DNA from: Olivibacter domesticus | Lineage (GTDB): Bacteria > Bacteroidota > Bacteroidia > Sphingobacteriales > Sphingobacteriaceae | Direction: 5' to 3' | DNA length: 64,000 bases | Assembly (NCBI RefSeq): GCF_900109575.1 | Contig: NZ_FOAF01000001.1 | Location: 1,335,662 to 1,399,661, forward strand | In this document: piece by piece, positions 31,615 to 40,712 of the stretch | Layout: each line of letters begins with the position of its first letter | Numbering within the stretch: position 1 is the stretch's first letter | Position numbers and translations under genes: made by a program | Notes under the pieces: generated by a model | What the model was told of the DNA's origin: nothing | Seen by the model: only the letters and a program-made list of their open reading frames with translations | The model's database searches: none

Positions 31615-32427
31615 TTATTTCACGATTATTATTTTTCTTTCAATGGTGTGTGCGCTAAAATATCCCAACGAGGTCGGTGTGATGTTCGTGGGCGGGTCTG
31701 CAGGAGTGACACTTCCTCCCGGGCCATCGCTTCCTTGCTGTGACGCTAGTGAATACCAGTATGTATAGACCTCCTTATCGATACATTGCATCTCTACTTC
31801 AACACGATCTCCTGGAAGTACTTCCAAATCATCATCATCATCACCTAGCGGTAGATCTAACTCAACCGAACGGCCATCACTGAATTGATCGTCATTAACA
31901 AAATCTCTCTTAATAAGCATTCCGTTGAGGTATAAGACGAAACGATACTGATTAGCAATTCCGGGAGGATCCTGATAGTGCACACTGATTATCCGCGCAT
32001 CTTCGTTCTCTCCGAATTCGTCTTTTCGGGTGCTTACTGAATCCAATTTCACTGGCAACGGCATTTTCGAACTTGCTCGAAAAGTGCTATCTCCTGTTAC
32101 AACGGTTAGTGAGTAGGTTTTTGCGTAAATACCAGATACAGAATCGTTTGTATATACTCCGACCGGCCCCTCCCTAAATATATAATTGTTGCCTGCATCG
32201 TCTTCGACACTCACTTGTGCTCCAGTAACGGGGGGATAGGTATTCTTGTCAGAGAAACGAACGTTGGTACTAAGCTGGATCGTTTGCACGCCACGTTGAT
32301 CATGAATGTTGGCCTCTATGACCAAGCGCTCGGTATCATCTCTCAGCTCGAGCTCAATCACCCTTTCGCATGAAGTTAGAAAAGATAAGATAAAAAGATA
32401 AATAATATAGCTTATTGAATTTTTCAT
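31615..32427 (-). CDS. DUF4249 lipoprotein
   Basis: A 270-residue protein with a lipoprotein signal peptide (YIIYLFILSFLTSCERVIE; lipobox Cys20). The body is beta-rich with LVIEANIHDQRGVQTIQLS and ISVHYQDPPGIANQYRFVLYLNG as in DUF4249. DUF4249 proteins are nearly always next to a TonB-dependent receptor in Bacteroidota and probably sit on the outer membrane as its partner. Here the receptor is 16 bases upstream in the same operon. Cargo unknown. Confidence 0.94.
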   Translation of the reverse strand: MKNSISYIIYLFILSFLTSCERVIELELRDDTERLVIEANIHDQRGVQTIQLSTNVRFSDKNTYPPVTGAQVSVEDDAGNNYIFREGPVGVYTNDSVSGIYAKTYSLTVVTGDSTFRASSKMPLPVKLDSVSTRKDEFGENEDARIISVHYQDPPGIANQYRFVLYLNGMLIKRDFVNDDQFSDGRSVELDLPLGDDDDDLEVLPGDRVEVEMQCIDKEVYTYWYSLASQQGSDGPGGSVTPADPPTNITPTSLGYFSAHTIERKIIIVK

Positions 32428-32443
32428 CAGCGTTTTATAAATG

Positions 32444-34768
32444 TTAAAATTTAAAGTTCCATGTTACAGAAGGGATCGGTATGGGAAATAGACTCGTCCG
32501 TACCGCTTCAGTAGTGTTTGGATCTGTTTGACTATCTCGAAAAGTAATTGCATAGGGATTGTGGTAACCATATACATTGTAAATACTAAATGTCCAGCTC
32601 GAGTGATATCGCTTATGCTCTTTTCCTTCCAAGGTGGCGCCTATATCTAACCGATGCGTAGCTGGCAAGCGATAACCGTTGCGTTCTGAATAGGAAAATC
32701 TAGTTCGACCACCAAGATTGTACTTACCGGTGGGATAAGTGACCGCATTGCCTGTTCCGTAAATAAAGGTACCCGAGAGGGTCCAGCGTTTATTTAATTT
32801 GTAGATCCCCACTACCGAAAGGTCATGCGTTCTATCCTGCCGCGCGGGGTAATAGCTTCCATTGTTGATTGCATCGAACTTTCTTTCTGTGCGTGATAAG
32901 GTATAGCCTACCCAACCATTGAGTCGGCCATGTCTCTTTTTCACAAACAACTCCATCCCAAAAGCTCTTCCCGTACCGTAGGTTAATTGCGATTCAACCT
33001 CTTGGTTAACCATCAGTTGCGCACCATCTTTATAGTCAATCTGGTTTTGCATCCACTTATAATAAATTTCGGCAGAGAATTCATAGTTATTATCATTGAA
33101 ATTTTGGAAATATCCAGTTGATAACTGATCGGCAATTTCCGGTTTTATATTGTTACTGCTCATTACATATAAATCGGTAGGAGTACTACTGGTAGAATTG
33201 CTGAGCAAGTGTATGTTTTGCGTATTACGGTTGTAGGATAACTTTACGGAAGTTCGATCATTCAATAAATAACTGGCAGAAAACCGCGGTTCGAGATTTA
33301 TGTAGGATTTTACAAGATCACTGGAACCAACTGCTGTAGATGTTAAGACCGTTCCGTCTGGGTTATATGTTTTAAAGTTACCGGGCCCCATCACAAACAT
33401 ACCGTTTAAACGTAGGCCATAAAGAAAGGTTAGCTTGTCACTGGCCCTCCACTCGTCACTGGCATAAATTGCAGCCTCATAGCCATATCGTTCTTCTACA
33501 TGAAGGTCATTGAAACTGGAATTGGCGCTGGCGCGGATATCGCCCGGAGATATTTTATGATGCACGACATTTGCGCCAAATTTGAATGCGTGATTACTAT
33601 TTAATGCGTACTGAAAATCCTGCTTTAGATTAAAATCCCGAATGCGCGACGTTATCTTAACATCCTCTTCATTTTGAAATTGTTGGACGGCATATCGATA
33701 ATTGCTATAAATGAGGGAGGTATTAGAAAACAGTTTACTGCTGAACAAGTGATTAAACCGTATAGTAGCCGTGCTGTTACCCCAATCAGTTCCAAAGATA
33801 TCCTGCACACCGAGAACGTCCTTACCGAAATATCCAGATAAATAGAGCGTGTTTTTTTCATCAAAATGATAATTGGCTTTTGCATTCAGATCGTAAAAAT
33901 ATAAGGTACTGCTATTGACAGTGGAATCTGAGGATGCCTTCAAAAACATATCGACATATGTTCGCCTACCACTTATCATAAAAGAGCCTTTATCTTTTAC
34001 AATAGGCCCCTCTACTTTCAAACGAGACGCAATCAACCCTAAACCACCTTCTGCCGTAAACTTTTTATTGTTGCCGTCATTCATCTTTATATCGAGCACG
34101 GAGGATAAACGTCCACCGTATTCGGCAGGCATCCCGCCTTTATAAATGCTGACATCCTTGATGGCATCCGAATTAAAAGTGGAGAAGAAACCAAGTAAAT
34201 GGGATGCGTTATACACGGGAGCTTCATCTAAAAGAATAAGATTCTGGTCGGCAGCTCCACCGCGAACATAGAATCCTGCATTCCCTTCTCCTCCCGATTT
34301 AATACCAGGCATGAGCGTGATTGTTTTTAAAATGTCCCGCTCTCCCATTACCACTGGTACCATATTGATCTGAGCCATATTGAGTTTCTCGACCCCCATC
34401 TGTGGCGATCGGATTTGATCGTGATTTGAACGATCTGCACGGATAACAACTTCTTCTAATGTACCCGTAGGAGCAAGCGATATATTCAAGGTTTGATTGT
34501 TCTCTAATGAAACTTTTTGAACGACTGTTTCATAACCTATGTAACTGAATGAGATCGTATATGCTCCTTCGGCCGCGCTGAGTGAATAAAAGCCATAGCT
34601 GTTGGTCGTAGTACCTAAGGTACTGAGGCCTTGCACCCTTATCGACGCCCCGATAAGGGTCTCTCCTGTGTTGGCATCCTTGATAGTTCCATTTATAGTA
34701 AATTTCTTCTGCGCATAACTACTTAAGCTTAAAAGTAGTAGGATAAATAAAAACAGCGGTCTGTTCAT
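32444..34768 (-). CDS. TonB-dependent receptor with carboxypeptidase-like N-domain
   Basis: Outer-membrane receptor of 774 residues. A signal peptide (FILLLLSLSSYAQ) is followed by the CarboxypepD_reg domain (FTINGTIKDANTGETLIGAS), a plug (about 115-225, with PVVMGERDILKTITLMPGI) and a beta-barrel to the end (PIPSVTWNFKF). It takes up an unknown substrate with TonB energy. It is paired with a DUF4249 lipoprotein. There is no SusD partner, so the cargo may be a peptide or a metal chelate rather than a glycan. The LytS/LytTR pair 1 starts 600 bases away and might regulate the region. Confidence 0.95.
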   Translation of the reverse strand: MNRPLFLFILLLLSLSSYAQKKFTINGTIKDANTGETLIGASIRVQGLSTLGTTTNSYGFYSLSAAEGAYTISFSYIGYETVVQKVSLENNQTLNISLAPTGTLEEVVIRADRSNHDQIRSPQMGVEKLNMAQINMVPVVMGERDILKTITLMPGIKSGGEGNAGFYVRGGAADQNLILLDEAPVYNASHLLGFFSTFNSDAIKDVSIYKGGMPAEYGGRLSSVLDIKMNDGNNKKFTAEGGLGLIASRLKVEGPIVKDKGSFMISGRRTYVDMFLKASSDSTVNSSTLYFYDLNAKANYHFDEKNTLYLSGYFGKDVLGVQDIFGTDWGNSTATIRFNHLFSSKLFSNTSLIYSNYRYAVQQFQNEEDVKITSRIRDFNLKQDFQYALNSNHAFKFGANVVHHKISPGDIRASANSSFNDLHVEERYGYEAAIYASDEWRASDKLTFLYGLRLNGMFVMGPGNFKTYNPDGTVLTSTAVGSSDLVKSYINLEPRFSASYLLNDRTSVKLSYNRNTQNIHLLSNSTSSTPTDLYVMSSNNIKPEIADQLSTGYFQNFNDNNYEFSAEIYYKWMQNQIDYKDGAQLMVNQEVESQLTYGTGRAFGMELFVKKRHGRLNGWVGYTLSRTERKFDAINNGSYYPARQDRTHDLSVVGIYKLNKRWTLSGTFIYGTGNAVTYPTGKYNLGGRTRFSYSERNGYRLPATHRLDIGATLEGKEHKRYHSSWTFSIYNVYGYHNPYAITFRDSQTDPNTTEAVRTSLFPIPIPSVTWNFKF

Positions 34769-34855
34769 TAATATAATTTGATTTTCTGGTGAATATGATA
34801 CTTGGATTTGTATTGATGTAAATTGATTACGATGTCTGGTAGACAGTTTTATACG

Positions 34856-35080
34856 CTATAATTCATACGCCATGTTTTCGCAGTAAATACCTTCTATTGT
34901 TAATAATTTCTCAATTAGTTTTGGATGCAAATCGGATGACACAATTCGTAAAATCCTATCGCAATCAGTGAGATCAAAACTCCATTGCTTGATCTTGGCC
35001 GCCGATTCAAAAAGGGCTGCTACCCGATTTGCATCGTCCATGCCATCCACATCTGTTTTAAAAATTAATACTTGGTCCAT
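34856..35080 (-). CDS. Small ferredoxin-like-fold (HMA-like) protein
   Basis: A 74-residue protein starting MDQVLIFKTDVDGMDDANRVAALF, with a beta-alpha-beta-beta-alpha-beta pattern like heavy-metal-associated domains but without the CxxC. The end is HPKLIEKLLTIEGIYCENMAYEL. The frame is open up to 35137 with a TTG, but that lies in a TACATTTG -7 box (35135-35142, minus), so ATG 35080 is chosen. It sits between the TonB receptor and LytS gene. Direct repeats of LytTR-site type lie just upstream, so it is a good candidate target of that pair. Confidence 0.75.
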   Translation of the reverse strand: MDQVLIFKTDVDGMDDANRVAALFESAAKIKQWSFDLTDCDRILRIVSSDLHPKLIEKLLTIEGIYCENMAYEL

Positions 35081-35165
35081 TATCTCTTTTTTTACAGTTA
35101 AAAATTTCGCCTCTTGCAGGGAATTAGTGTCGGACAAATGTATATTGAGGGATGAGGCTTAGATT

Positions 35166-35312
35166 TTTTTTTATACAAAGGGAGGTGGTTTTTTATACCA
35201 AATCTGAAGATCGGCCAACTTTATCTATAAACCGAAACTTCCGTGCGATACATCGCATATTTGCTACGAAAAAGGTAGTTTGGTATAAAAAAGAGGAAGG
35301 TTTGTATAAAAA
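35166..35312. promoter_or_regulatory. Two inverted pairs of direct repeats (LytTR-type sites)
   Basis: Four copies of a TTTTTATACnAAA element occur. Two read on the plus strand with TATAC at 35172 and 35194 (22 bp apart). Two read on the minus strand with GTATA at 35283 and 35304 (21 bp apart). Each pair has the two-turn spacing of LytTR-domain binding sites. One pair faces the small protein gene and the other the LytS gene, in the 304-base region between them. Confidence 0.6.
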
Positions 35313-35384
35313 TCAATTCCCGAAAACAATCTTTTATCTTACTTTAGTGCACAGTAAATGAGTATGATTCGCTAGTATCGTAAA

Positions 35385-36461
35385 ATGAAAGACACTTCTT
35401 CCCGGCAAAACTGGTTTGTAGATTTTCTTGTCGCAGACAAATACCGGTTTTATCGGCATTTACTTATCTGGATTTACATCATCTTAACTGAGATTCCGAA
35501 TTTCAATGGAACAAAGACGTATGCAGGAAATTACGACATATATTATGGTGCTACTAAATTACTACTTTTTATACCGATGGTGTATGTGAACATGTACATT
35601 CTTGTTCCCAAACTACTATTTAAAGACCGTTATTTCGTGTACTTGTTTACGATACTGACGATGATCCTGATAATGATATCGATCACGCAAGTGCTATCAA
35701 ATAGCATCTTTGACCACTTTTTCAGCACGTATAGATTGACAAGCGATCAGGAGAATTACGGTGCCCTTGCTACCATCATAGATAATTTGAATATATTGGG
35801 CATAGCCGTAATTGCCTCCACTTCAATCAAGCTTTTACAGCGCTGGAAAAAAGACTCCACCCGCATTAACGATCTAGAAAAAAACACCTTGCAGATTGAG
35901 CTTCGTGAACTGAAGAACCAGATTAATCCACATTTCTTGTTTAACATGCTCAACAATGTTAATGTACTGGTTTCAAAAGATCCAGCAAAAGCCTCCATGA
36001 TTATCAAGAAATTGTCTCAGTTTTTACGCTATCAACTGTATGAAACCCGTGGTCAGGCCGTATCATTACACTCAGAAATGGCATTTTTACAGGATTTCTT
36101 GGAGCTAGAAAAAATTAGACGTGATGAATTTAGCTTTAAAATTGACAACGAACAACCTGCTGAGGTATTGAATGTTTTCTTGCCGCCAGGGCTTTTTCTT
36201 ACTTTTGTAGAAAATGCCGTGAAACACAGTGCAGACGCCGAGGCACCTTCGAGCATTTCGTTAGGTTTTAAAAATGCTGAAAAAAGCTTGATCTTTACCT
36301 GCGTCAATACTAAACCGATAGAACCTTCTTTCGCACATGTAGGGGGATTAGGGCTCGCAAATATTATTCGTAGACTAGATTTATTATATGGTAAGAGCTA
36401 TAAACTCGATGTTCAAAATGAAGAGGATTTATATAAAGTAAGTTTAAGTATACCAATATGA
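35385..36461 (+). CDS. LytS-type sensor histidine kinase (pair 1)
   Basis: Membrane sensor kinase of 358 residues. Four membrane spans take up about residues 20-160 (LIWIYIILTEI, LLFIPMVYVNMYILV, LFTILTMILIMISI, TIIDNLNILGIAVIAS). The His_kinase domain begins with ELKNQINPHFLFNMLNNVNVL (phospho-His in INPHF), and the ATPase end has LPPGLFLTFVENAVKH and GGLGLANIIRRLDLLYG. It likely responds to an envelope signal. It overlaps the LytTR regulator by four bases (ATGA), so the pair is coupled. Confidence 0.95.
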   Translation: MKDTSSRQNWFVDFLVADKYRFYRHLLIWIYIILTEIPNFNGTKTYAGNYDIYYGATKLLLFIPMVYVNMYILVPKLLFKDRYFVYLFTILTMILIMISITQVLSNSIFDHFFSTYRLTSDQENYGALATIIDNLNILGIAVIASTSIKLLQRWKKDSTRINDLEKNTLQIELRELKNQINPHFLFNMLNNVNVLVSKDPAKASMIIKKLSQFLRYQLYETRGQAVSLHSEMAFLQDFLELEKIRRDEFSFKIDNEQPAEVLNVFLPPGLFLTFVENAVKHSADAEAPSSISLGFKNAEKSLIFTCVNTKPIEPSFAHVGGLGLANIIRRLDLLYGKSYKLDVQNEEDLYKVSLSIPI

Positions 36462-37174
36462 ATTGTATTATCGTAGACGATGAACCATTGGCCAGAGAAG
36501 GAATACTATTGCTCCTGCAAGGAATTCCGGATGTTGTTGTATTGGGTAGTTTCAACAGTGCAAAAAAGGCCAAGGACTTTATTAACGATAATCCTGTTGA
36601 TCTTATTTTTCTGGACGTAGAGATGCCCGGAATAAACGGTTTAACATTTGCCACATCTCTTCCCAAGGAAACATTGGTGATTTTCATTACTGCTTATTCC
36701 GAATATGCCTTAGAAAGTTATGAAGCGGATGCAATAGATTACCTTGTAAAACCAGTTGAAAGAGAAAGGTTGGAGCGGGCCATAGCAAAGGCCTTTTTTT
36801 ATCATGGTCTTTTAGGTAAAAAAGGGATTACAGAAAGTATTGAAAGTGATTTTATGCTTATAAAAGCCGAACGTCGCTATCACAAAATTTTTTTTAATGA
36901 TATTTTATATATCCAAGGGTTGAAGGATTATGTAGTGATTTTTACCGAGAGGAATAAAATCATCACGGCAATGAATTTGAAAACAGTTTCCAATCACCTA
37001 GAAACCAGACTCTTTGTCAGAGTGAGCAAGTCTTACTTGGTAAACATCAATCACATTGATTCTTTTGATATCCACACCATCTATATAAAAAGCGCGGAAA
37101 TTCCGATTGGTGAAGTTTTCAAAAAGGCATTTCTTGAAATATATCTCGGTAAAAACCTCTCAGATAAAATCTGA
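36458..37174 (+). CDS. LytTR response regulator (pair 1)
   Basis: DNA-binding response regulator of 238 residues. Receiver domain 1-120 with CIIVDDEPLAREG and the phosphorylated Asp in VDLIFLDVEMPGINGL, Lys in LVKPVERERLE; LytTR domain from about 135 (DFMLIKAERRYHKIFFNDILYIQGLKDYV and ETRLFVRVSKSYLVNINHID). LytTR domains bind direct repeats about 21 bp apart, and such repeats are just upstream of the kinase gene. The stop codon lies inside a terminator hairpin. Confidence 0.95.
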   Translation: MNCIIVDDEPLAREGILLLLQGIPDVVVLGSFNSAKKAKDFINDNPVDLIFLDVEMPGINGLTFATSLPKETLVIFITAYSEYALESYEADAIDYLVKPVERERLERAIAKAFFYHGLLGKKGITESIESDFMLIKAERRYHKIFFNDILYIQGLKDYVVIFTERNKIITAMNLKTVSNHLETRLFVRVSKSYLVNINHIDSFDIHTIYIKSAEIPIGEVFKKAFLEIYLGKNLSDKI

Positions 37175-37177
37175 GAG
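37157..37177 (+). terminator. Terminator over the LytTR stop codon
   Basis: CTCTCAGAT (37157-37165), loop AAA, ATCTGAGAG (37169-37177). The hairpin includes the TGA of the LytTR gene. It is followed by AGAATACTATC without a clear T run. Confidence 0.5.
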
Positions 37178-37255
37178 AGAATACTATCATTACTTTTCGG
37201 TTTGCGGTTTAGCTTTTTATCCAATCATGTGTATTCCACTCTATAGTATCTGAGG

Positions 37256-37287
37256 ACTGGGATCGTAGGGTGATCAGCGATCCCAGT
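37256..37287. terminator. Bidirectional terminator hairpin
   Basis: ACTGGGATCG (37256-37265) pairs with CGATCCCAGT (37278-37287) around a 12-base loop. It lies between the LytTR gene and the convergent NmrA gene. Confidence 0.7.
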
Positions 37288-37345
37288 TATTAAAGGTTAA
37301 ACCTTTTGTTATTTTATGTTGCCAATTTGGCCCACCAGCCTATGG

Positions 37346-38227
37346 TCACTCAAAATTTTCAGCAAATTCCTTTGCGAAATCCTCCAGCTTAATCTTGCCT
37401 TCTATCGCACTACCTCTATGTTGAAAATCGGCCGGAATGAGTCCTTTACGCATGCCTGCCCCCATTTCGGTATACAGCCCTGCAACCTCTTCTGGTATAC
37501 CAGCATTTACCATTCCCTGTAAGGATTGCTCATCCGTAAATTCCACCCAGGGTAATTCGGGTTTACCAATAGCTTTTCCCAAAACCGAGCTGATTTCATT
37601 AGGTGTACGGATATCGCTCACAATATAACGTACCCGATCTCCTTCCGTCTCGCTTTGTAGCTGTTTGGCAGCAACGGCCGCGATATCATTTGGATGCGCT
37701 AAGGGTATGGCCAGTGTGCCCGGATAATTTGCACCTATGATACCCACCCCCTTTATCAAAGGAATATCATTGTAAAAGTTGGTGTAAAAAAATCCGGCAC
37801 GCAGATAAGTAAAAGAAACATTCTTTATTTGATCATATATCTTTTCGATTTGATACATCCCCGCAATTGGCCCATTATTTTCGGGTAAATCTGCCCCTAT
37901 ACTACTTAACATCACCACACGCTTTACCCCTGCACCCTCTATAGCTTCCGCAATAGCCTTCCCTACCCTCGTTGTGTTAGCGACTACATTTTGCCCGCCT
38001 AGGTTTGGTGGTGTCATCGCAAATACCGCATCTGATCCAGCAAATGCCTCTTGGAGAAATTTTGCATCGTCAATCGAACCGATCGCCGCACTTGCTCCCA
38101 ACCCTTCAATAGCTGATTTCCTCTCTTCAGCACTGCTTACTATTGTTAACTGATGTCCTGCTTTTATTAACGTTTTGCTTAAATGGCTTCCAACATTACC
38201 TAAGGAGCCTGTGATCGTTATTTTCAT
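37346..38227 (-). CDS. NmrA-like NAD(P)-binding protein
   Basis: Paralog of 10675-11526. The Rossmann start is MKITITGSLGNVGSHLSKTLIKAGH, then DAVFAMTPPNLGGQN and VVMLSSIGADLPENNGPI follow. The frame runs up to 38335, but this would reach into the promoter region of the HxlR gene; ATG 38227 gives a 293-residue protein of normal length. QOR2/NmrA-type proteins reduce quinones or sense NADPH. It is divergent from an HxlR regulator with 79 bases between, the usual layout for a repressor and its target. Confidence 0.93.
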   Translation of the reverse strand: MKITITGSLGNVGSHLSKTLIKAGHQLTIVSSAEERKSAIEGLGASAAIGSIDDAKFLQEAFAGSDAVFAMTPPNLGGQNVVANTTRVGKAIAEAIEGAGVKRVVMLSSIGADLPENNGPIAGMYQIEKIYDQIKNVSFTYLRAGFFYTNFYNDIPLIKGVGIIGANYPGTLAIPLAHPNDIAAVAAKQLQSETEGDRVRYIVSDIRTPNEISSVLGKAIGKPELPWVEFTDEQSLQGMVNAGIPEEVAGLYTEMGAGMRKGLIPADFQHRGSAIEGKIKLEDFAKEFAENFE

Positions 38228-38306
38228 AGTTTCATTTTTAATATACAATAACAAAGGTATCTTTGCACTTACTTTTACACAAGTACTTACCCTAAAGTAT
38301 GTATAT

Positions 38307-38672
38307 ATGACAGCGATCAAAGAAAGTTCGACCATACAGGAGAATAAACAATATGCCTCAGCTCAATGTCCTGTAACCTATGTTATGGAGAAAATAGGTG
38401 GCTATTGGAAACCTATTATCCTTTATCACCTATCTACTGGCGACAAACGATATAGTGAGCTCAAAAGGGCCATACCGGCCGTTACAGAAAAAATGCTGAT
38501 TCAACACTTAAAGCAGTTGGAGGCTGACAAGCTGATTATCCGAGAAGCGAAGCCGGTGGTACCGCCATTTGTCACGTATAAGTTAAGCAGCTCGGGGAAA
38601 GGCCTTTTACCTGTTATCGATGCCATGGCTACCTGGGCCTTTGACAACAGGGAAGACAATTCTACGGTGTGA
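38307..38672 (+). CDS. HxlR-family transcriptional regulator
   Basis: A 121-residue winged-helix regulator with the HxlR pattern: AQCPVTYVMEKIGGYWKPIILYHLS and ELKRAIPAVTEKMLIQHLKQLEADKLI. The Cys in QCPVTYV is the residue that senses quinones or aldehydes by oxidation or alkylation in YodB/HxlR-like proteins. ATG 38307 was used. TATCTTTG in the 79-base gap and a TACTT/AAGTA inverted pair just before the start are candidate promoter and operator. It likely represses the divergent NmrA gene. Confidence 0.93.
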   Translation: MTAIKESSTIQENKQYASAQCPVTYVMEKIGGYWKPIILYHLSTGDKRYSELKRAIPAVTEKMLIQHLKQLEADKLIIREAKPVVPPFVTYKLSSSGKGLLPVIDAMATWAFDNREDNSTV

Positions 38673-38942
38673 CCAATCCTTTGCTTCGGATAATGAACTT
38701 AGATCTTCTAGATTGCCATAATGATCTTTCCGTGGTTTTGTAATAGCACTTTAGCCTTATTTAGAATATGTATACGACAACTCAACGAGAAATACTTGGA
38801 GTGGAGTCTGTTTAAAGCAGCTAAACAAAAAAGCAGATCCAGCATTGTAGCGTAATAATAATAGTTCATGTTCAATGAGCTAAATATTATAAAAAATAAA
38901 GATAAATTTGAATTTGTTGATATCAATAGATAGGAGAAAAGA

Positions 38943-39773
38943 ATGAAGTCATTTTTACTAATTGGACAATCAAATATGGCAGGTCGTGGATTTACACATG
39001 AAGTGCCACCGATTTATAATGAAAGAATTAAGATGTTGCGAAATGGCAGATGGCAAATGATGACTGAACCCATTCATTTTGACAGACCAATTGCAGGCGT
39101 AGGGCTTGCTGCATCATTTGCAGAAACTTGGTGTAGGGACAATGAGGGAGAAAACATTGGTCTCATCCCGTGTGCAGAAGGAGGTAGCTCCATTGATGAT
39201 TGGTCAACAGATGGAATATTATTTCGTCACGCAATAAATGAAGCTAAGTTTGCAATGGAAGATAGCGAATTGGCCGGAGTACTATGGCATCAGGGGGAAA
39301 GTGATAGCCAAGATGGAAAACACAAAGACTACTATGAAAAAATATCAAGAATCTTTAATGAAATAAGAAAAACATTATCCGCATCTAATATTCCATTTAT
39401 TATAGGTGGTTTGGGCGATTATCTTGGTAAGGTGGCTTTTGGCGCAGGTTGTGTGGAATATCAACTCATTAACGAGGAACTTCAAAAATATGCACAGAAT
39501 AATGAAAATCGTTATTATGTTACTGCTAAAGGACTTATACCTAATCCAGACGGTATCCATATCGACGCTATATCGCAGAGAATATTTGGCATAAGATACT
39601 ATGAAGCGTATCTTAAAAAAGAACATATATATGAACCATTAGCAAATGAAAAAGAGCTAGTGGATAAATGTCATAATAGGGTAAATACTTCAGCAGAAAA
39701 AAAACATATAGCGCTGGAAAAATTCACCTTGGGAAAGATTTCTTTCGAAGAGTTGATGAAGACTTTTTCGTAA
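38943..39773 (+). CDS. SGNH-type (SASA) carbohydrate esterase
   Basis: Esterase of the sialate-O-acetylesterase-like SGNH fold, 276 residues. Block I SFLLIGQSNMAGRGF holds the nucleophile Ser, block III is AGVLWHQGESDSQDGKHKDYY and the catalytic Asp/His pair lies in PNPDGIHIDAISQRIFG. There is no signal peptide, so it seems cytoplasmic, unlike most glycan esterases of this kind. The last 40 residues are an extra charged helix. It stands alone and its GC is lower than the neighbours, which hints at separate acquisition. Confidence 0.9.
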   Translation: MKSFLLIGQSNMAGRGFTHEVPPIYNERIKMLRNGRWQMMTEPIHFDRPIAGVGLAASFAETWCRDNEGENIGLIPCAEGGSSIDDWSTDGILFRHAINEAKFAMEDSELAGVLWHQGESDSQDGKHKDYYEKISRIFNEIRKTLSASNIPFIIGGLGDYLGKVAFGAGCVEYQLINEELQKYAQNNENRYYVTAKGLIPNPDGIHIDAISQRIFGIRYYEAYLKKEHIYEPLANEKELVDKCHNRVNTSAEKKHIALEKFTLGKISFEELMKTFS

Positions 39774-39883
39774 GAATTGTTAAGCAACTGGTCAATATTA
39801 AATCGATTTAATTTACCTATATTTAGGTGATAGCACCGTCATTTACTAACCTTAGATACATGATGCCACAGATTTCCGAACGC

Positions 39884-40438
39884 TTATCCCCTTCTGGCTA
39901 GTTTACTTTTTATACGGCTAAGATGAACTTTTGTTATTCCCAGATATGAAGCGATATAATGTTGGGGAACACGCTTTATAATGTCTGGACGTTGCTGCAA
40001 TATCTGCTCATAACGTTTTTGAGGGCTATCTTTAATATGGGAAAGTAAGAGCTTTTGACAATAAACAAATCTGTTAAAGAGATGATGCTCCATCTCCATT
40101 TTTATGCTTGGGGAGTTATCCAGAACAAATTCAAAATCTTTTTTGGAAATGCACTGTATAATGCAGGGTTCTATACTTTCAATGCTATAGAAGCTTGGCT
40201 CATTCGTCCTAAAGCTTTCAATGGAAGAAACTCCCTCCCCTTCAAAGAAAAACTGGGTAGTTATGTCGTTTCCGTCATTATTAAACCACGTCCGTAAGCA
40301 GCCTTTTTCTACGAGATAGGCATTTTTTGAAATTTCCCCCTCACGCAAAAGTATTGTTTTAGCAGGTATTTTATGAGGTTTAAAGAGGTGATTGTATTTA
40401 CTCCAATCACTGCCCGCAACTATTGTTCCTTTGTTCAT
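39884..40438 (-). CDS. Crp/Fnr-family transcriptional regulator
   Basis: A 184-residue Crp-like protein with the barrel KIPAKTILLREGEISKNAYLVEKGCLRTWF and the helix-turn-helix VPQHYIASYLGITKVHLSRIKS. It is similar in layout to the protein at 13711. Its promoter side faces the EamA transporter gene (274 bases away, opposite strand), which may be its target. Ligand unknown. Confidence 0.92.
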   Translation of the reverse strand: MNKGTIVAGSDWSKYNHLFKPHKIPAKTILLREGEISKNAYLVEKGCLRTWFNNDGNDITTQFFFEGEGVSSIESFRTNEPSFYSIESIEPCIIQCISKKDFEFVLDNSPSIKMEMEHHLFNRFVYCQKLLLSHIKDSPQKRYEQILQQRPDIIKRVPQHYIASYLGITKVHLSRIKSKLARRG

Positions 40439-40712
40439 TTAATTATACGTAAATGCATATCCCCAAACAAATATAATAAATAGAGCTGTTACTCTAATTG
40501 CATCTTAATTTTCTTTAGTTCTGGAACTTCAATTTGGTAACCGCTATATCCCTTTTAAGATAAATTAAAGAAGATATTCACCGATGAATGCCTGGAAGAA
40601 TGGCTCAAAATGAGGCTGCCGAGTTTGAAGAAAATGGACTATATTAGCCGAGAACAAAGACAGTTTTTTCGAATTACTGACTGTCAGATCAAGTATTAGC
40701 TATCACACCTTC

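Noticed and set aside
35081-35137. Longer start for the HMA-like small protein
   Set aside because: The TTG at 35137 is within a TACATTTG -7 box on the minus strand, so it cannot be translated from that promoter; ATG 35080 was used.
40439-40712. Short frame LEEWLKMRLPSLKKMDYISR before the EamA gene
   Set aside because: Could be a relic tail, but it is too short to place and no start is present.
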